Shown here in pieces: positions 9,831-16,139 of a stretch of DNA of 16,139 nt. The stretch's first letter is position 1. Each line of letters begins with the position of its first letter. Below the pieces are notes generated by a model that had not been told where the DNA came from, made no database searches, and saw only the letters and a list, made by a program, of their open reading frames with translations. The translations under genes were made by a program, and so were the position numbers. The stretch covers positions 1 through 16,139 of the forward strand of contig JADNRX010001016.1 of the NCBI GenBank assembly GCA_015501595.1. Reading direction: 5' to 3'. Source of the DNA: Hymenopellis radicata (taxonomy: Eukaryota > Basidiomycota > Agaricomycetes > Agaricales > Physalacriaceae).

Positions 9831-10109
9831 TGTTGAAGTCCAAGCCGGACTACTCGTTTGTTTTCTAATCCCTTTTTCAACGGACTCGCACCTACATTTC
9901 CCGACCCGCTCTCGTCGCTACCATTCCGCTACCGTATCTACCGACCCGCTACCGTTACCACCGGACACCTCGTACTGACTCGTTTACTTACTTAGATCCC
10001 CATGTTCCCCTTCGATACAACTTATATTTACAGTATATAAGCTACATACTTTGGACTATATACTGTGTGCATTCCTCCTCCTCCTTGTCCGAGTCCTTGA
10101 GATCCAACA
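9831..10109 (+). repeat. 3' LTR (279 bp)
   Basis: Same length and sequence as the 5' LTR, starting seven bases after the pol stop codon. It carries the same TATATAAG at 10034-10041. Confidence 0.95.
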
Positions 10110-10114
10110 GATCG
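10110..10114. repeat. Target-site duplication GATCG, right copy
   Basis: Right-hand partner of 4709-4713; see the left copy. Confidence 0.93.
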
Positions 10115-10359
10115 ACCTAAGAGAAAGATGTGGCGCTGAGAGCTGACCACGTCAAAGTCTCGCTGTAAGCGAGGATAACGTCCCGAAGGCAGAAGAGTCT
10201 CACCTGGTTCATTTTTCGACCCGGTGGGTAACGAACCATAAGTACAGCATTTTAGATCCGAAGGATCTGTAATGAGTACTGTTGGTGAGGATGCTGTGAG
10301 CATGGAAAGCGAAATGGCGTACCTCATATTGGCCTTGAGTAATCAAAAGATTAATCTCG
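10110..10359 (-). repeat. Ngaro A2 repeat, proximal part
   Basis: The part of the putative A2 segment between B1 and the copia insertion. It is non-coding as far as I can see. The first five bases (GATCG) are the right copy of the copia target duplication. Confidence 0.6.
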
Positions 10360-10444
10360 ACCAATCTGATGAACCTGTCGGGGGACACGGTAGCCAAAAA
10401 GCCGACCGCCACCGCGGCGGCCGCGAGTATGATTGATGTTCGTA
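10360..10444 (-). repeat. Ngaro split direct repeat copy B1 (85 bp)
   Basis: The inner copy of the 85-bp repeat, starting 36 bases after the recombinase stop (10481-10483). Perfect identity with 4429-4513 means either recent movement of the Ngaro or sequence correction between copies. Short open frames across it are not credible genes. Confidence 0.8.
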
Positions 10445-10480
10445 AAAATGGCTAATAAATGAGTCGGAAGATGATATCAA

Positions 10481-11420
10481 TCATTGTTGGGTTCGGTTGA
10501 AGAGTAGTGCCTGTAGGAGAACGGGGTTCTTCCTGATATAAATCTGGAAGGTGTTTGAAGCCCAGCGTCCCGCAGCCTGAATGAGGTGGGGGCGCATCCG
10601 TCCTCGGCCATCGCTGTCGCTCCTCCAGCTCGCATCGATTGGCCAGCAAATTGTTCGTCTGGCTCAAGGCGTCGAAGACGCTTCATGAACCAAGTTCGCG
10701 TCGGGATCTCGTTCTTTGCCGTTACCCAAAGGAAAGGATTCAGGCGCGAAATCTTGTCACGCAAGACGATGTAGCGGCGAAAGACGGGAGCGGGATTGAA
10801 ATCGCCACGACGGATGATCCGTATCTTGTTGCCTCGAAGAACCGGTCTGCCTTGTGATATGGTAGGTCGAAGCCATACCCGTCATCGAACCACGTCACTG
10901 TGGACCGGCGCGAACACTTGCGCAGGTCACAGATCGCGACGTTGTCCGGGAGCGACATTTCGCCAAGACGGAGTAAAGCCATGAAACCCGTTGTCAGCAT
11001 CGCGGCGAAGAGCAAACTGTCGTGGGAAGCGTTCGGCGGAAGGTCATTGATGGTGGAAAGAATGTGCTGTCGGGCTAGAGGGAGTTTCCTCTGGATTGGA
11101 GTTCCGTACCTCTTCATGCAACCTGACAAAGATCGCGCCACTAAGATTGATTTTCGGTTCGCGCTGACACCGGGGAAATATGGTTCGAGTTTATTGCAAA
11201 TCCCGGTTAAGTAGGATGCGACGGAGCGTGGCTTGATGTTCGCGCACATGTAGACAACGTAGAATGATAGAGTGTCGGGTGTTGGTTCGACGGGGAAGTG
11301 ATGCAGAGTGCAGAAGTTGAGATAAGAGTTCAAGTGGGAGTCGTAAGTCGCACTGGTGGAGATGTCGATGGCAAGTCCTAGTGCAATGGCTCTCTCATGG
11401 AGAAGCCGTTCGCGGACCAA
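10481..11420 (-). pseudogene. Ngaro tyrosine recombinase (frameshifted)
   Basis: Integrates the circular DNA product of the Ngaro, in place of a DDE integrase. The N-terminal SAM-like core-binding domain (ISTSATYDSHL to about ICNKLEPYF) is followed by a catalytic domain with the first Arg in TGFMALLRLGE (10968-10970) and HKADRFFE. The HxxR box here reads QSMR, so its His is Gln (CAA, 10639-10641) while Arg remains (10630-10632). GRWASNTFQIYIRKNP has the Tyr at 10538-10540. Stop TGA is at 10481-10483. The reading changes frame near 11405, 10835 and 10590, each time by -1 beside a C or G run. It lies after the RNase H in the same direction and 36 bases before repeat B1. The Gln for His is unusual for an active recombinase and may be a mutation. 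Confidence 0.82.
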
Positions 11421-11454
11421 GGTTCCCTACGCGGTTGCCTCGGCGTCCGCAATT

Positions 11455-11968
11455 GGACGATCTTCATTTTTTGTGTTGCCCCCAGCGTAAGTCGAGGGGG
11501 TTTAAATGTGTCGATGTATAAGTTCGGCACGAGAGACTGCGCGACGTCAAGGTAGTCGCGAGAGAGGGCGTCCGCTACAGTGTTCAGTTCGCCAGAGACG
11601 TGCACGACGCGTAGTCAATATTTGACCGAATACGAAATATCGACCGCTGCTTTGAGGATAGGGTTGTAATCCGGTAGCGCGCGGAGGGTGTCAAAGATGT
11701 TGACTGTATTCGTGTTATCAGTAAAAATAGTTAAGCGAGCTGGGCACTCAGGTGTGGCAAAGAAGGCGAGGTTCGACTTGCTCGTACCAGACGAGCGCGC
11801 CGAGAACACAGAGCGCCTCCCAAAAGAAGATCTTGTCTCGCATCAAGTCACCCGCAACAGTGCACGTGAAACCGAGGTCCATCTCCGGTACCCAAAAACC
11901 CATGCCCTGTCAGAGACGCGTCGCAGAAGATCACCATGTTCGCCTCTGTGAAGGGATTCCAGTCAAGA
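11455..11968 (-). pseudogene. Ngaro RNase H (frameshifted, in-frame stop)
   Basis: Degrades RNA of the RNA:DNA hybrid during reverse transcription. Reading the minus strand, FFFANLDWNPF leads to VIFCDASLTG, whose catalytic Asp is at 11920-11922. Later comes RDKIFFWEAL, then LTIFTDNTNTVNIF with an Asp near 11717-11719, LRALPDYNPILKAAVD, and the end motif VVHVSGELNTVADALSR. Three different frames are needed and a TGA at 11615-11617 interrupts the last one. The region continues into PNLYIDTFKPPRLTLG, the usual link to the recombinase in these elements. It is joined to the RT upstream as one polyprotein in relatives. Confidence 0.75.
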
Positions 11969-12782
11969 TTAGCGAAGAAGAACATGCCAGACGAGCCTCA
12001 ACATGCTCTCAAACCATGCCAAATCTTGAACGATCGCCTTGTTAAGGTAAATTGGTGCATGCGAGCGTTCTTTTCCAGACATTTTGGCGTATATGTTCGA
12101 TAACGCGGGCTTGAGTAGAGGATAGACGTTCAGCGACCAGTTTATCCAACCGGTCAACTGCTCGAAGTCGTGGAGCGTCTGGCGTCGACGGGCAACGTGT
12201 GCGAATTGGTGTACGTGACGGATGAGGTCAGACTTTGAATCGTCCGGAAGAGTCGCTGTCATAGCGTTCGGATCAACGAGGAAGCCGATGATGACGAGAA
12301 CTTCTCCCCAAACTTGCTTCTTCGCTTTGTGGGGAATGCCGAGCCAATCCCACAGTCGAAGAAGTCGGACTTGATCCGTCGGATAGAATTGCTCGTACGG
12401 ATCGTACCATGTCATGTCGTCGACTAAGCCTACGCTGTAGCAGTCGTCAACATAACAGCAAAGGAAGACCATGTTCAGAAGACATATCGCTATCCACACG
12501 ACAAGACCCATCACCGACGCCCATGCTCTCGGAGAAGCGCGACTTCCGAAACAGGCACGCCAGTCCACGTAACGCAACCATGCGGTCTTGTCTGTCTTGC
12601 TTTCTCCCACCATGGACGTTACAACCTGCTTCAACTGCCACAACGGATGAACGGGTATCGTTCGAAACGCGCCCATCACGTCGGCCTTCCAGAGGAGTAA
12701 TCTCTTGCCAGGATGCAAGCTGGAGAACATCAAAAGTAACGGGATGAAAACGAGGAGAGAGTCCAAACGTATGAAACCTGAC
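11969..12782 (-). pseudogene. Ngaro reverse transcriptase, main part
   Basis: RNA-directed DNA polymerase of the Ngaro. Motifs in order: PGKRLLLWKADVMGAFRTIP with catalytic Asp (12680-12682), VHPLWQLKQVV, ACFGSRASPRAWASVMGL, CCYVDDCYSVG with the two Asp in YVDD (12443-12454), LRLWDWLGIPHK, VIIGFLVDPNAMTATLP, and the connection segment LTGWINWSLNVYPLLKP. These are characteristic of Ngaro-like RTs of basidiomycetes and differ from copia. The open frame starts inside the domain because a TIR element is inserted just upstream (12791); the missing N-terminal piece reappears at 16065-16139. A frame change near 12740 separates HTFGLSP from the core. The frame ends at TAA just before the RNase H. Confidence 0.85.
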
Positions 12783-12790
12783 CAAGGTTT
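12783..12790. repeat. Candidate 8-bp target duplication, left (CAAGGTTT)
   Basis: Matches CATGGTTT at 16057-16064 at seven of eight bases. Support also comes from the RT reading frame, which is continuous across the junction if a single copy is kept. Confidence 0.6.
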
Positions 12791-12960
12791 CTTAAGATCC
12801 TTCGATCGTGATCGGGATAAGATAAGATTTGTCTTAAGCTCAATCTTATCTTAATAAATATTACCCCTCCACCTGAACCTACCCTAGTGAGAAGAATGTC
12901 TTAAGTTAAAGATGTAAAAAGAATATCTTAAGATGAATTTTAAGATACAATCTTAACTGC
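12790..12960. repeat. Left subterminal TCTTAAGA-type repeat cluster
   Basis: Perfect TCTTAAGA at 12790-12797 and 12926-12933, with variants GTCTTAAGC (12831), ATCTTATCTTAA (about 12843), GTCTTAAGTT (12899), TTTTAAGATA (about 12938) and ATCTTAAC (about 12950). Such arrays serve as transposase binding sites in several DNA transposon families. Confidence 0.75.
12791..12836 (+). repeat. Left terminal inverted repeat
   Basis: Begins CTTAAGATC and contains CGATCGTGA and CGGGATAAGATAAGAT, all found in inverted order at 16001-16046. Six mismatches in 46, five of them C/T transitions. Confidence 0.85.
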
Positions 12961-13142
12961 AGATAAACGGTAAATTTCGTTCGTGTGTTACGAGCATGCC
13001 CATGCTAAATAGCACGGGTAGCATTTCGTAGAGCACGAGGATTCACTCATACCTCCCGACAATGTAACATTGTAGACAATGTTGCACACACACAAGGCAA
13101 TGAGGAAGGGGGAAGGGATCAAGAAGGGCATTGTGCTTGTTG

Positions 13143-14130
13143 TTATCGTCGTTCATATGATGAACGCCTCGCGTTCTCGTCGTGCTCGATAGCACCCTTC
13201 TCTTGCTCAGAGTCGTCATCATCAATATCGTCGGTGCTTGGGCAAAGCATCGCCGGATGGAACAGAAGCAGCCTCGAAGTGGGAGTCACATTATTCGGGA
13301 GACCACGCGGTCGCCACAGCGATGCCCAAGGCAATAATAACGGTAGAGATACCTGAAACGACAGTCAACATCCGCATCGCGATTGGAAGCAAAGGAAAAC
13401 GTACCCATGGTAGACCTCTACAAGTCACTATCCGATTTCCGCCTGATGAATCACGACTTGAGCCGACGGGGACGAGATCATGTTAGTAATACCAGGGAAT
13501 GATGTCCGGAAGGCGACAGGCGACAGCTCGCTCAGGTCTAGCGGTGTCGGTTAGTACTGTTGTGTTGAAGACGGGGTAATGGAAAACATATGAATGAGAA
13601 TAACACCCCAAGCGCCTGGATGAAGAACTGCGTAAAGAAGCAGGAGGCGGAGAGGCTGCGCTCGATAGTATTAGTAGGCAATATCCAGGCTGGGATCATG
13701 CAGCAAGAGATGATGGCGGCGGCTACGATGGCACGACGACGTCTGACGAACTGGGATAGCCAAGCGATGATCGTTCCACCAACGCAGGCACCAGTGTTCA
13801 TGAGGATACTAGCACGACTGGAGCTGTCATTGTAGCTGTCCTTCGACGAGTGGGAGTAGTAGTTGAACCAGGTCATCAAGACGATGCAGTAGACTGAATT
13901 GAATACACGTTAGCACGAACGAACACGGACTGTTCAGAACAACGTACACATCATCTTTCACTCCTTCCTGAAGACCTTCTTGAACGCAGCAGAGTGTGGG
14001 CCTCGCTTGCCCGACTTCTTCGCCTCGACGAACTGCCTCGACTCGGGAACAACAGACGGACGAATCCGACGGCAATCGAAGCACCAGCGGCTCCCAGAAA
14101 GCAGGGTTAGGGTACGAATCTGGCGCATCA
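13143..14130 (-). pseudogene. C-terminal half of a JEN1-like carboxylate transporter (MFS), captured
   Basis: The intact family consists of plasma-membrane H+ symporters for lactate, pyruvate and related acids. Minus-strand order: GASIAVGFVRLLFPESRQF (about 14030-14090), the helix segment MTWFNYYSHSSKDSY, LMNTGACVGGTIIAWLSQF with a RRRR loop, AIVAAAIISCCMIPAWILP, FFTQFFIQ, LSELSPVAFRTSFPG (13490-13535), STVIIALGIAVATAW, and an acidic tail DDIDDDDSEQEKGAIEHDE. Introns 13894-13947, 13538-13587 (branch TACTAAC) and 13353-13404 are GT-AG, 50-54 bp. The N-terminal half is missing. Defects: a TGA where the family has Trp (near 13958), a -1 shift near 13610 beside GG, and a TAA near 13310. Not expected to make a transporter. 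Family assignment is from recognisable segments, not alignment. Confidence 0.75.
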
Positions 14131-14137
14131 CTGTTTT

Positions 14138-14187
14138 TAGAGCTTCGCAGCCTCATTCGAGGCTTACGCGTCCTAAGGGGCCGTTCT
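14138..14187 (+). repeat. Direct repeat in TIR element, copy 1
   Basis: A GCAGCCTC...GGCTTACG...GTCCT...GGGGCCG pattern shared with 14575-14635 at roughly 36 of 43 bases plus a one-base gap. Most differences are transitions. Confidence 0.65.
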
Positions 14188-14574
14188 CTTCGTCTCAAAG
14201 TCCCACACTCGCCTCCGTGGTGTTGTCGTCGACGACGTGGTCATGGTGAAGGAGTCGCAGTTGTCGTAATTATCGTGCAACCGTCGGTGTGGTCGTGGTG
14301 CCGTTGCCTGTGTCGTGACGAGACCGTGGCATGGTTGTCGGAAGTCGTGGTCTCGGTTGTAGGCGTGTCGTAGTCGTGGTCTTGCCGTGGTAATTGCGGC
14401 GGCGGCTTCATCATAGCAGCCTCGGCGCCATTGTGGTGGGCTTGTCCAAGTGGAAGTTGTCAATGTAAGCAAAGACAAAGAGAAAAACACGCGCCTTGAG
14501 GACGCCGCCTGCAGCAGACAGCGCGGCGTCGAGTTCATCAGTCCACTACCCTCCGGAGGTCACCATCGTCGCAG

Positions 14575-14635
14575 TTGAAGCTTTGCAGCCTCGTTGGAGG
14601 GCTTACGTGTCCTGCGGGGCCGCCGGGGCTCTTCA
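14575..14635 (+). repeat. Direct repeat in TIR element, copy 2
   Basis: Second copy of the repeat at 14138-14187, same orientation, about 435 bp away. Confidence 0.65.
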
Positions 14636-15054
14636 AGCCCGCGTATCCACGAAAAAAGCATAAAAAGAGTTGGATCAAAGAAGAAGGACGCCTGGAAGAC
14701 CCGCGTCCCATGGTCGGGTCGTCGGCGTCCAGACGTCGCGAGATGGTGACGGTAGAGGGTGAGATCGAACACACCAAAGTGTCTCGATCACCACCCGGAT
14801 GATCGGACCGGATCTCTTTGTTGATGCCAAACAAAGCGACTCATCGCGACCATCGCCACCTCTCAGTCCTCTGTCTCTTACCACACCATACAGTCTGGCG
14901 ACGGTGGCTGGACTGCATGTCGCCGCTGTACGACGCGGCAGATGCTCGACTGTATGTCGATCGCCTTTCCTTCTATACTCCGCGATATTAGCCACCCACT
15001 GCGAGTCGCGACGACGTCCCTCGGGCCTGGGAGGATGGACCTGATAACTTTCAG

Positions 15055-15475
15055 CTGTAGACTGGACTTCAAAGGTCGCGTCCTTGACCACAAGCACGCT
15101 AAGCGCAAGTCTCGTGTTGCCACGAAGGAGGATGCTCAGTTCTACCGTGGAAAGGTGCGTTTCGGTGGATTGTGATATTGTTGACTGATAGACAGTATAC
15201 AGCATGTTGCGTACGTCTACAAGGCCAAGCAGGAGATTCAGGGATCCAGAGTGTGAGTGATCTGGGAGAGCGTGTCTCTACCCATGCCAGTCTTCGATGC
15301 CGGTATGCTCAATTGATTATCCTGCAGACGGGTGGCCCTACACGGCAGCTCTGGTGTCATCAAGTCAGAATTTTTACCTTGGTTAGTTTCCTCGCGATCC
15401 AGAGTCTTCGATTTTAACGGCTCCACCAACGCCCTAGGACTACTTGGCGCGATGTCTATTGCTACTCGGCGGAAC
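15055..15475 (+). pseudogene. eL33 (RPL33/RPL35A) ribosomal protein gene fragment, captured
   Basis: eL33 is a conserved protein of the large ribosomal subunit. The exon at 15055-15154, directly after TTTCAG, reads RLDFKGRVLDHKHAKRK then VATKEDAQFYRGK. Intron 15155-15202 (48 bp) leads to HVAYVYKAKQEIQGSRV (15203-15252). Further on, RVALHGSSGVIKSEF (about 15329-15373) matches the family's RVTRPHGSSGVVKS segment, and a degenerate last exon lies near 15420-15475. Defects: no start codon exon, loss of about ten residues between KRKSR and VATKED, a TGA within the VIW segment near 15253-15264 (consistent with CGA to TGA), and a scrambled C terminus. Introns are kept, so this is not a processed pseudogene. 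It points away from the transporter fragment. Confidence 0.72.
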
Positions 15476-15784
15476 TTTGGTGTGTTGTTCTCACCCGACT
15501 TCATTGACATTTCCTTACCTTCAGCCAGTTTCATTCAATCTGTGGTTCAAAGCCGGCTCGCAGTACGCTGTCTCTTGTCCTTTGGTTTGTTTGGACTGAT
15601 TATTGCAGTAGGCACGACTTCGGATTGAGCTTGATTGACAACTCGGGCCGGTGATAACATTTACGGCGGGATACCCAGGACAACAAAGATGAACTCTACC
15701 CTCGGCCAGGTGCACTTGCACTATGGCGCTAAGTCGAGGTTGATATGGGACCGGTGAGTGCGGAACATTCGGACAAAGGTGTGA
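15476..15784. other. Non-coding stretch of the TIR element, right interior
   Basis: Between the degenerate eL33 end and the right subterminal repeats. I see no gene, motif or repeat here; it may include 3' flank of the captured eL33 gene. Confidence 0.45.
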
Positions 15785-16047
15785 GCTTAAGATCAGTATC
15801 TTAGGATCATTCAACGAGTCTTAAGACGCATCTCAGACAGTTGTCTTAAGATTGTGCTAGGATACATGATAGATCTGTCTTAAGACACTGAATGATATTG
15901 AGCAGTCTATGTAGATAATATCAAGTTGTATCTTAAGATTGTTCGAACCCTATCTGTATGTGGAATAGCCTGAAAATGGGCCTTGTTGAAAGTTAAGACT
16001 TCAGACAGATCTTATCTTATCCCGGTCACGATCGGGAGATCTTAAGA
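15785..16047. repeat. Right subterminal TCTTAAGA-type repeat cluster
   Basis: Perfect TCTTAAGA at 15819, 15844, 15878, 15931 and 16040, plus variants GCTTAAGA (15785) and ATCTTAGGA (15799). I found no perfect copy in the interior of the element. Confidence 0.78.
16001..16046 (-). repeat. Right terminal inverted repeat
   Basis: Inverted partner of 12791-12836. Ten further bases (16047-16056, ending CTGT) lie between it and the presumed target duplication. Confidence 0.85.
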
Positions 16048-16056
16048 AAAGTCTGT

Positions 16057-16064
16057 CATGGTTT
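16057..16064. repeat. Candidate 8-bp target duplication, right (CATGGTTT)
   Basis: Right partner of 12783-12790. Confidence 0.6.
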
Positions 16065-16139
16065 TTGCAAACGTGCCCTTCGTTTGAGACTTGTCCACCA
16101 TGTTGTTTTGACAATATTCTCCCGGCAGATTAATTCGCG
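16065..16139 (-). pseudogene. Ngaro reverse transcriptase, N-terminal fragment cut off by the TIR element
   Basis: The minus strand reads NNMVDKSQTKGTFAK, the pre-catalytic segment that in this RT group precedes the HTFGL segment found at 12750-12780. The two pieces are 3.27 kb apart only because the TIR element lies between them, and they join in frame if one copy of the 8-bp target duplication is removed. The gene continues past the window edge. Confidence 0.7.

Larger units (their letters stand above)
4714..10109 (+). mobile_element. Complete Ty1/copia LTR retrotransposon (5,396 bp)
   Basis: All structural parts are present: 279-bp LTRs beginning TGTTG and ending CAACA, a 5-bp GATCG target duplication at 4709-4713 and 10110-10114, a primer site directly after the 5' LTR, a purine tract directly before the 3' LTR, and the order gag, protease, integrase, reverse transcriptase, RNase H, which is the copia order. 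By eye the two LTRs are identical, so the insertion is very recent or has been corrected. It lies in the A2 segment of the Ngaro, in the opposite orientation. The gag-protease region is frameshifted five times, while the 2.9-kb pol frame is intact. Confidence 0.95.
14131..15054. other. Non-coding middle of the TIR element
   Basis: No gene is supportable in this stretch. It lies between the two divergent gene fragments and contains a low-complexity GTCGTGGT-rich tract (about 14215-14400), a 43-bp direct repeat (near 14138 and 14575) and a stem formed by GACGCC/GGCGTC with inner ACCCG/CGGGT (about 14687-14731). It could hold the shared 5' region of the captured genes, or further unrecognised captured DNA. 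Confidence 0.5.
12791..16056. mobile_element. Non-autonomous TIR DNA transposon carrying two host gene fragments (about 3.27 kb)
   Basis: Terminal inverted repeats (12791-12836 and 16001-16046) match at 40 of 46 positions. The palindromic octamer TCTTAAGA is clustered near both ends. Left flank CAAGGTTT (12783-12790) and right flank CATGGTTT (16057-16064) form an 8-bp near-duplication, and taking out the element plus one copy restores the Ngaro RT frame. The right end has ten more bases beyond the TIR core than the left, so the left edge may be eroded, or the TIR may start at 12781. No transposase is visible. The cargo is a JEN1-like transporter fragment and an eL33 fragment, both with introns. 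An 8-bp duplication fits hAT, P or KDZ (Kyakuja/Dileera/Zisupton) superfamilies; I cannot choose. Confidence 0.78.
4429..16139 (-). mobile_element. Ngaro-type (DIRS-order) tyrosine-recombinase retrotransposon, interrupted by two nested elements
   Basis: On the minus strand the order is reverse transcriptase, RNase H, tyrosine recombinase, then two identical 85-bp repeats flanking a segment of about 445 bp. That is the Ngaro plan: A1, ORFs, B1-A2-B2 split direct repeats, with no LTRs and no DDE integrase. The 3' boundary is placed at 4429, where the second 85-bp copy ends. The 5' end (A1 and gag) lies beyond 16139. Two younger insertions split it: a copia element (4714-10109) inside A2, and a TIR element (12791-16056) inside the RT frame. 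The coding parts carry several one-base frame changes and an in-frame TGA. The RT style, the CYVDDCY motif and the recombinase core match elements common in Agaricomycetes. Class assignment is strong; the exact ends are inference. Confidence 0.8.

Noticed and set aside
14675..15205. Open frame of 176 codons on the minus strand across the eL33 fragment
   Set aside because: It is antisense to recognisable eL33 exons and introns and shows no motif of its own.
12791..16056. Native host locus with eL33 and a transporter gene
   Set aside because: Both genes are truncated and broken, the block is bounded by TIRs, and the two halves of one Ngaro RT lie on either side of it.
1..16139. CRISPR arrays, bacterial operons, rRNA genes
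   Set aside because: No regularly spaced repeats, no rRNA signatures, and gene structures are eukaryotic with spliceosomal introns.

Overview
This window reads as fungal DNA, most likely from a mushroom-forming basidiomycete (Agaricomycetes). The evidence is the set of short GT-AG introns (about 48-60 bp, some with CTAAC branch sites), a Crypton with a GCR1-like tail, a Ngaro-type retroelement, and degenerate copies of an eL33 ribosomal-protein gene and a JEN1-like transporter gene. I see no intact host gene. Almost the whole window is transposable elements, several nested inside one another. The genus is inference.

Layout, left to right. (1) About 136-2587, + strand: a Crypton DNA transposon. 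Its tyrosine-recombinase gene has at least five introns, a recognisable R..HxxR..Y catalytic set and a GCR1_C-like DNA-binding tail, but three frameshifts in its 5' half. (2) 2588-4428: no supportable gene, only poly-T tracts, small inverted repeats and a direct repeat. (3) 4429 to beyond 16139, - strand: a Ngaro/DIRS-order retrotransposon (RT, RNase H, then tyrosine recombinase). Its 3' end carries the split-direct-repeat arrangement B1-A2-B2: two identical 85-bp copies (10360-10444 and 4429-4513) on either side of an A2 segment of about 445 bp. (4) 4714-10109, + strand: a complete Ty1/copia retrotransposon inserted inside A2, with identical 279-bp LTRs, a GATCG target duplication, a copia-style half-tRNA primer site and a purine tract. 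Its pol is one long intact frame, but the gag-to-protease region is broken by five shifts, all in the same direction. (5) 12791-16056: a TIR element of about 3.27 kb inserted in the Ngaro reverse-transcriptase frame. It has imperfect TIRs, clusters of the octamer TCTTAAGA near both ends and an 8-bp near-duplication.

The TIR element encodes no transposase that I can see. It carries fragments of two host genes in divergent orientation: the C-terminal half of a JEN1-like carboxylate transporter (- strand, 13143 to about 14130) and most of an eL33 (RPL33/RPL35A) gene (+ strand, 15055 to about 15475). Both keep introns, so the capture was at the DNA level. This makes it a fungal analogue of plant Pack-TIR/Pack-MULE elements and the most interesting object in the window.

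Nesting gives the order of events: the Ngaro arrived first, and the TIR element and the copia came later. The copia is very recent by LTR identity. Many frameshifts in otherwise unrelated elements look like the loss of one base from a short homopolymer, so assembly error should be excluded before any element is called dead.
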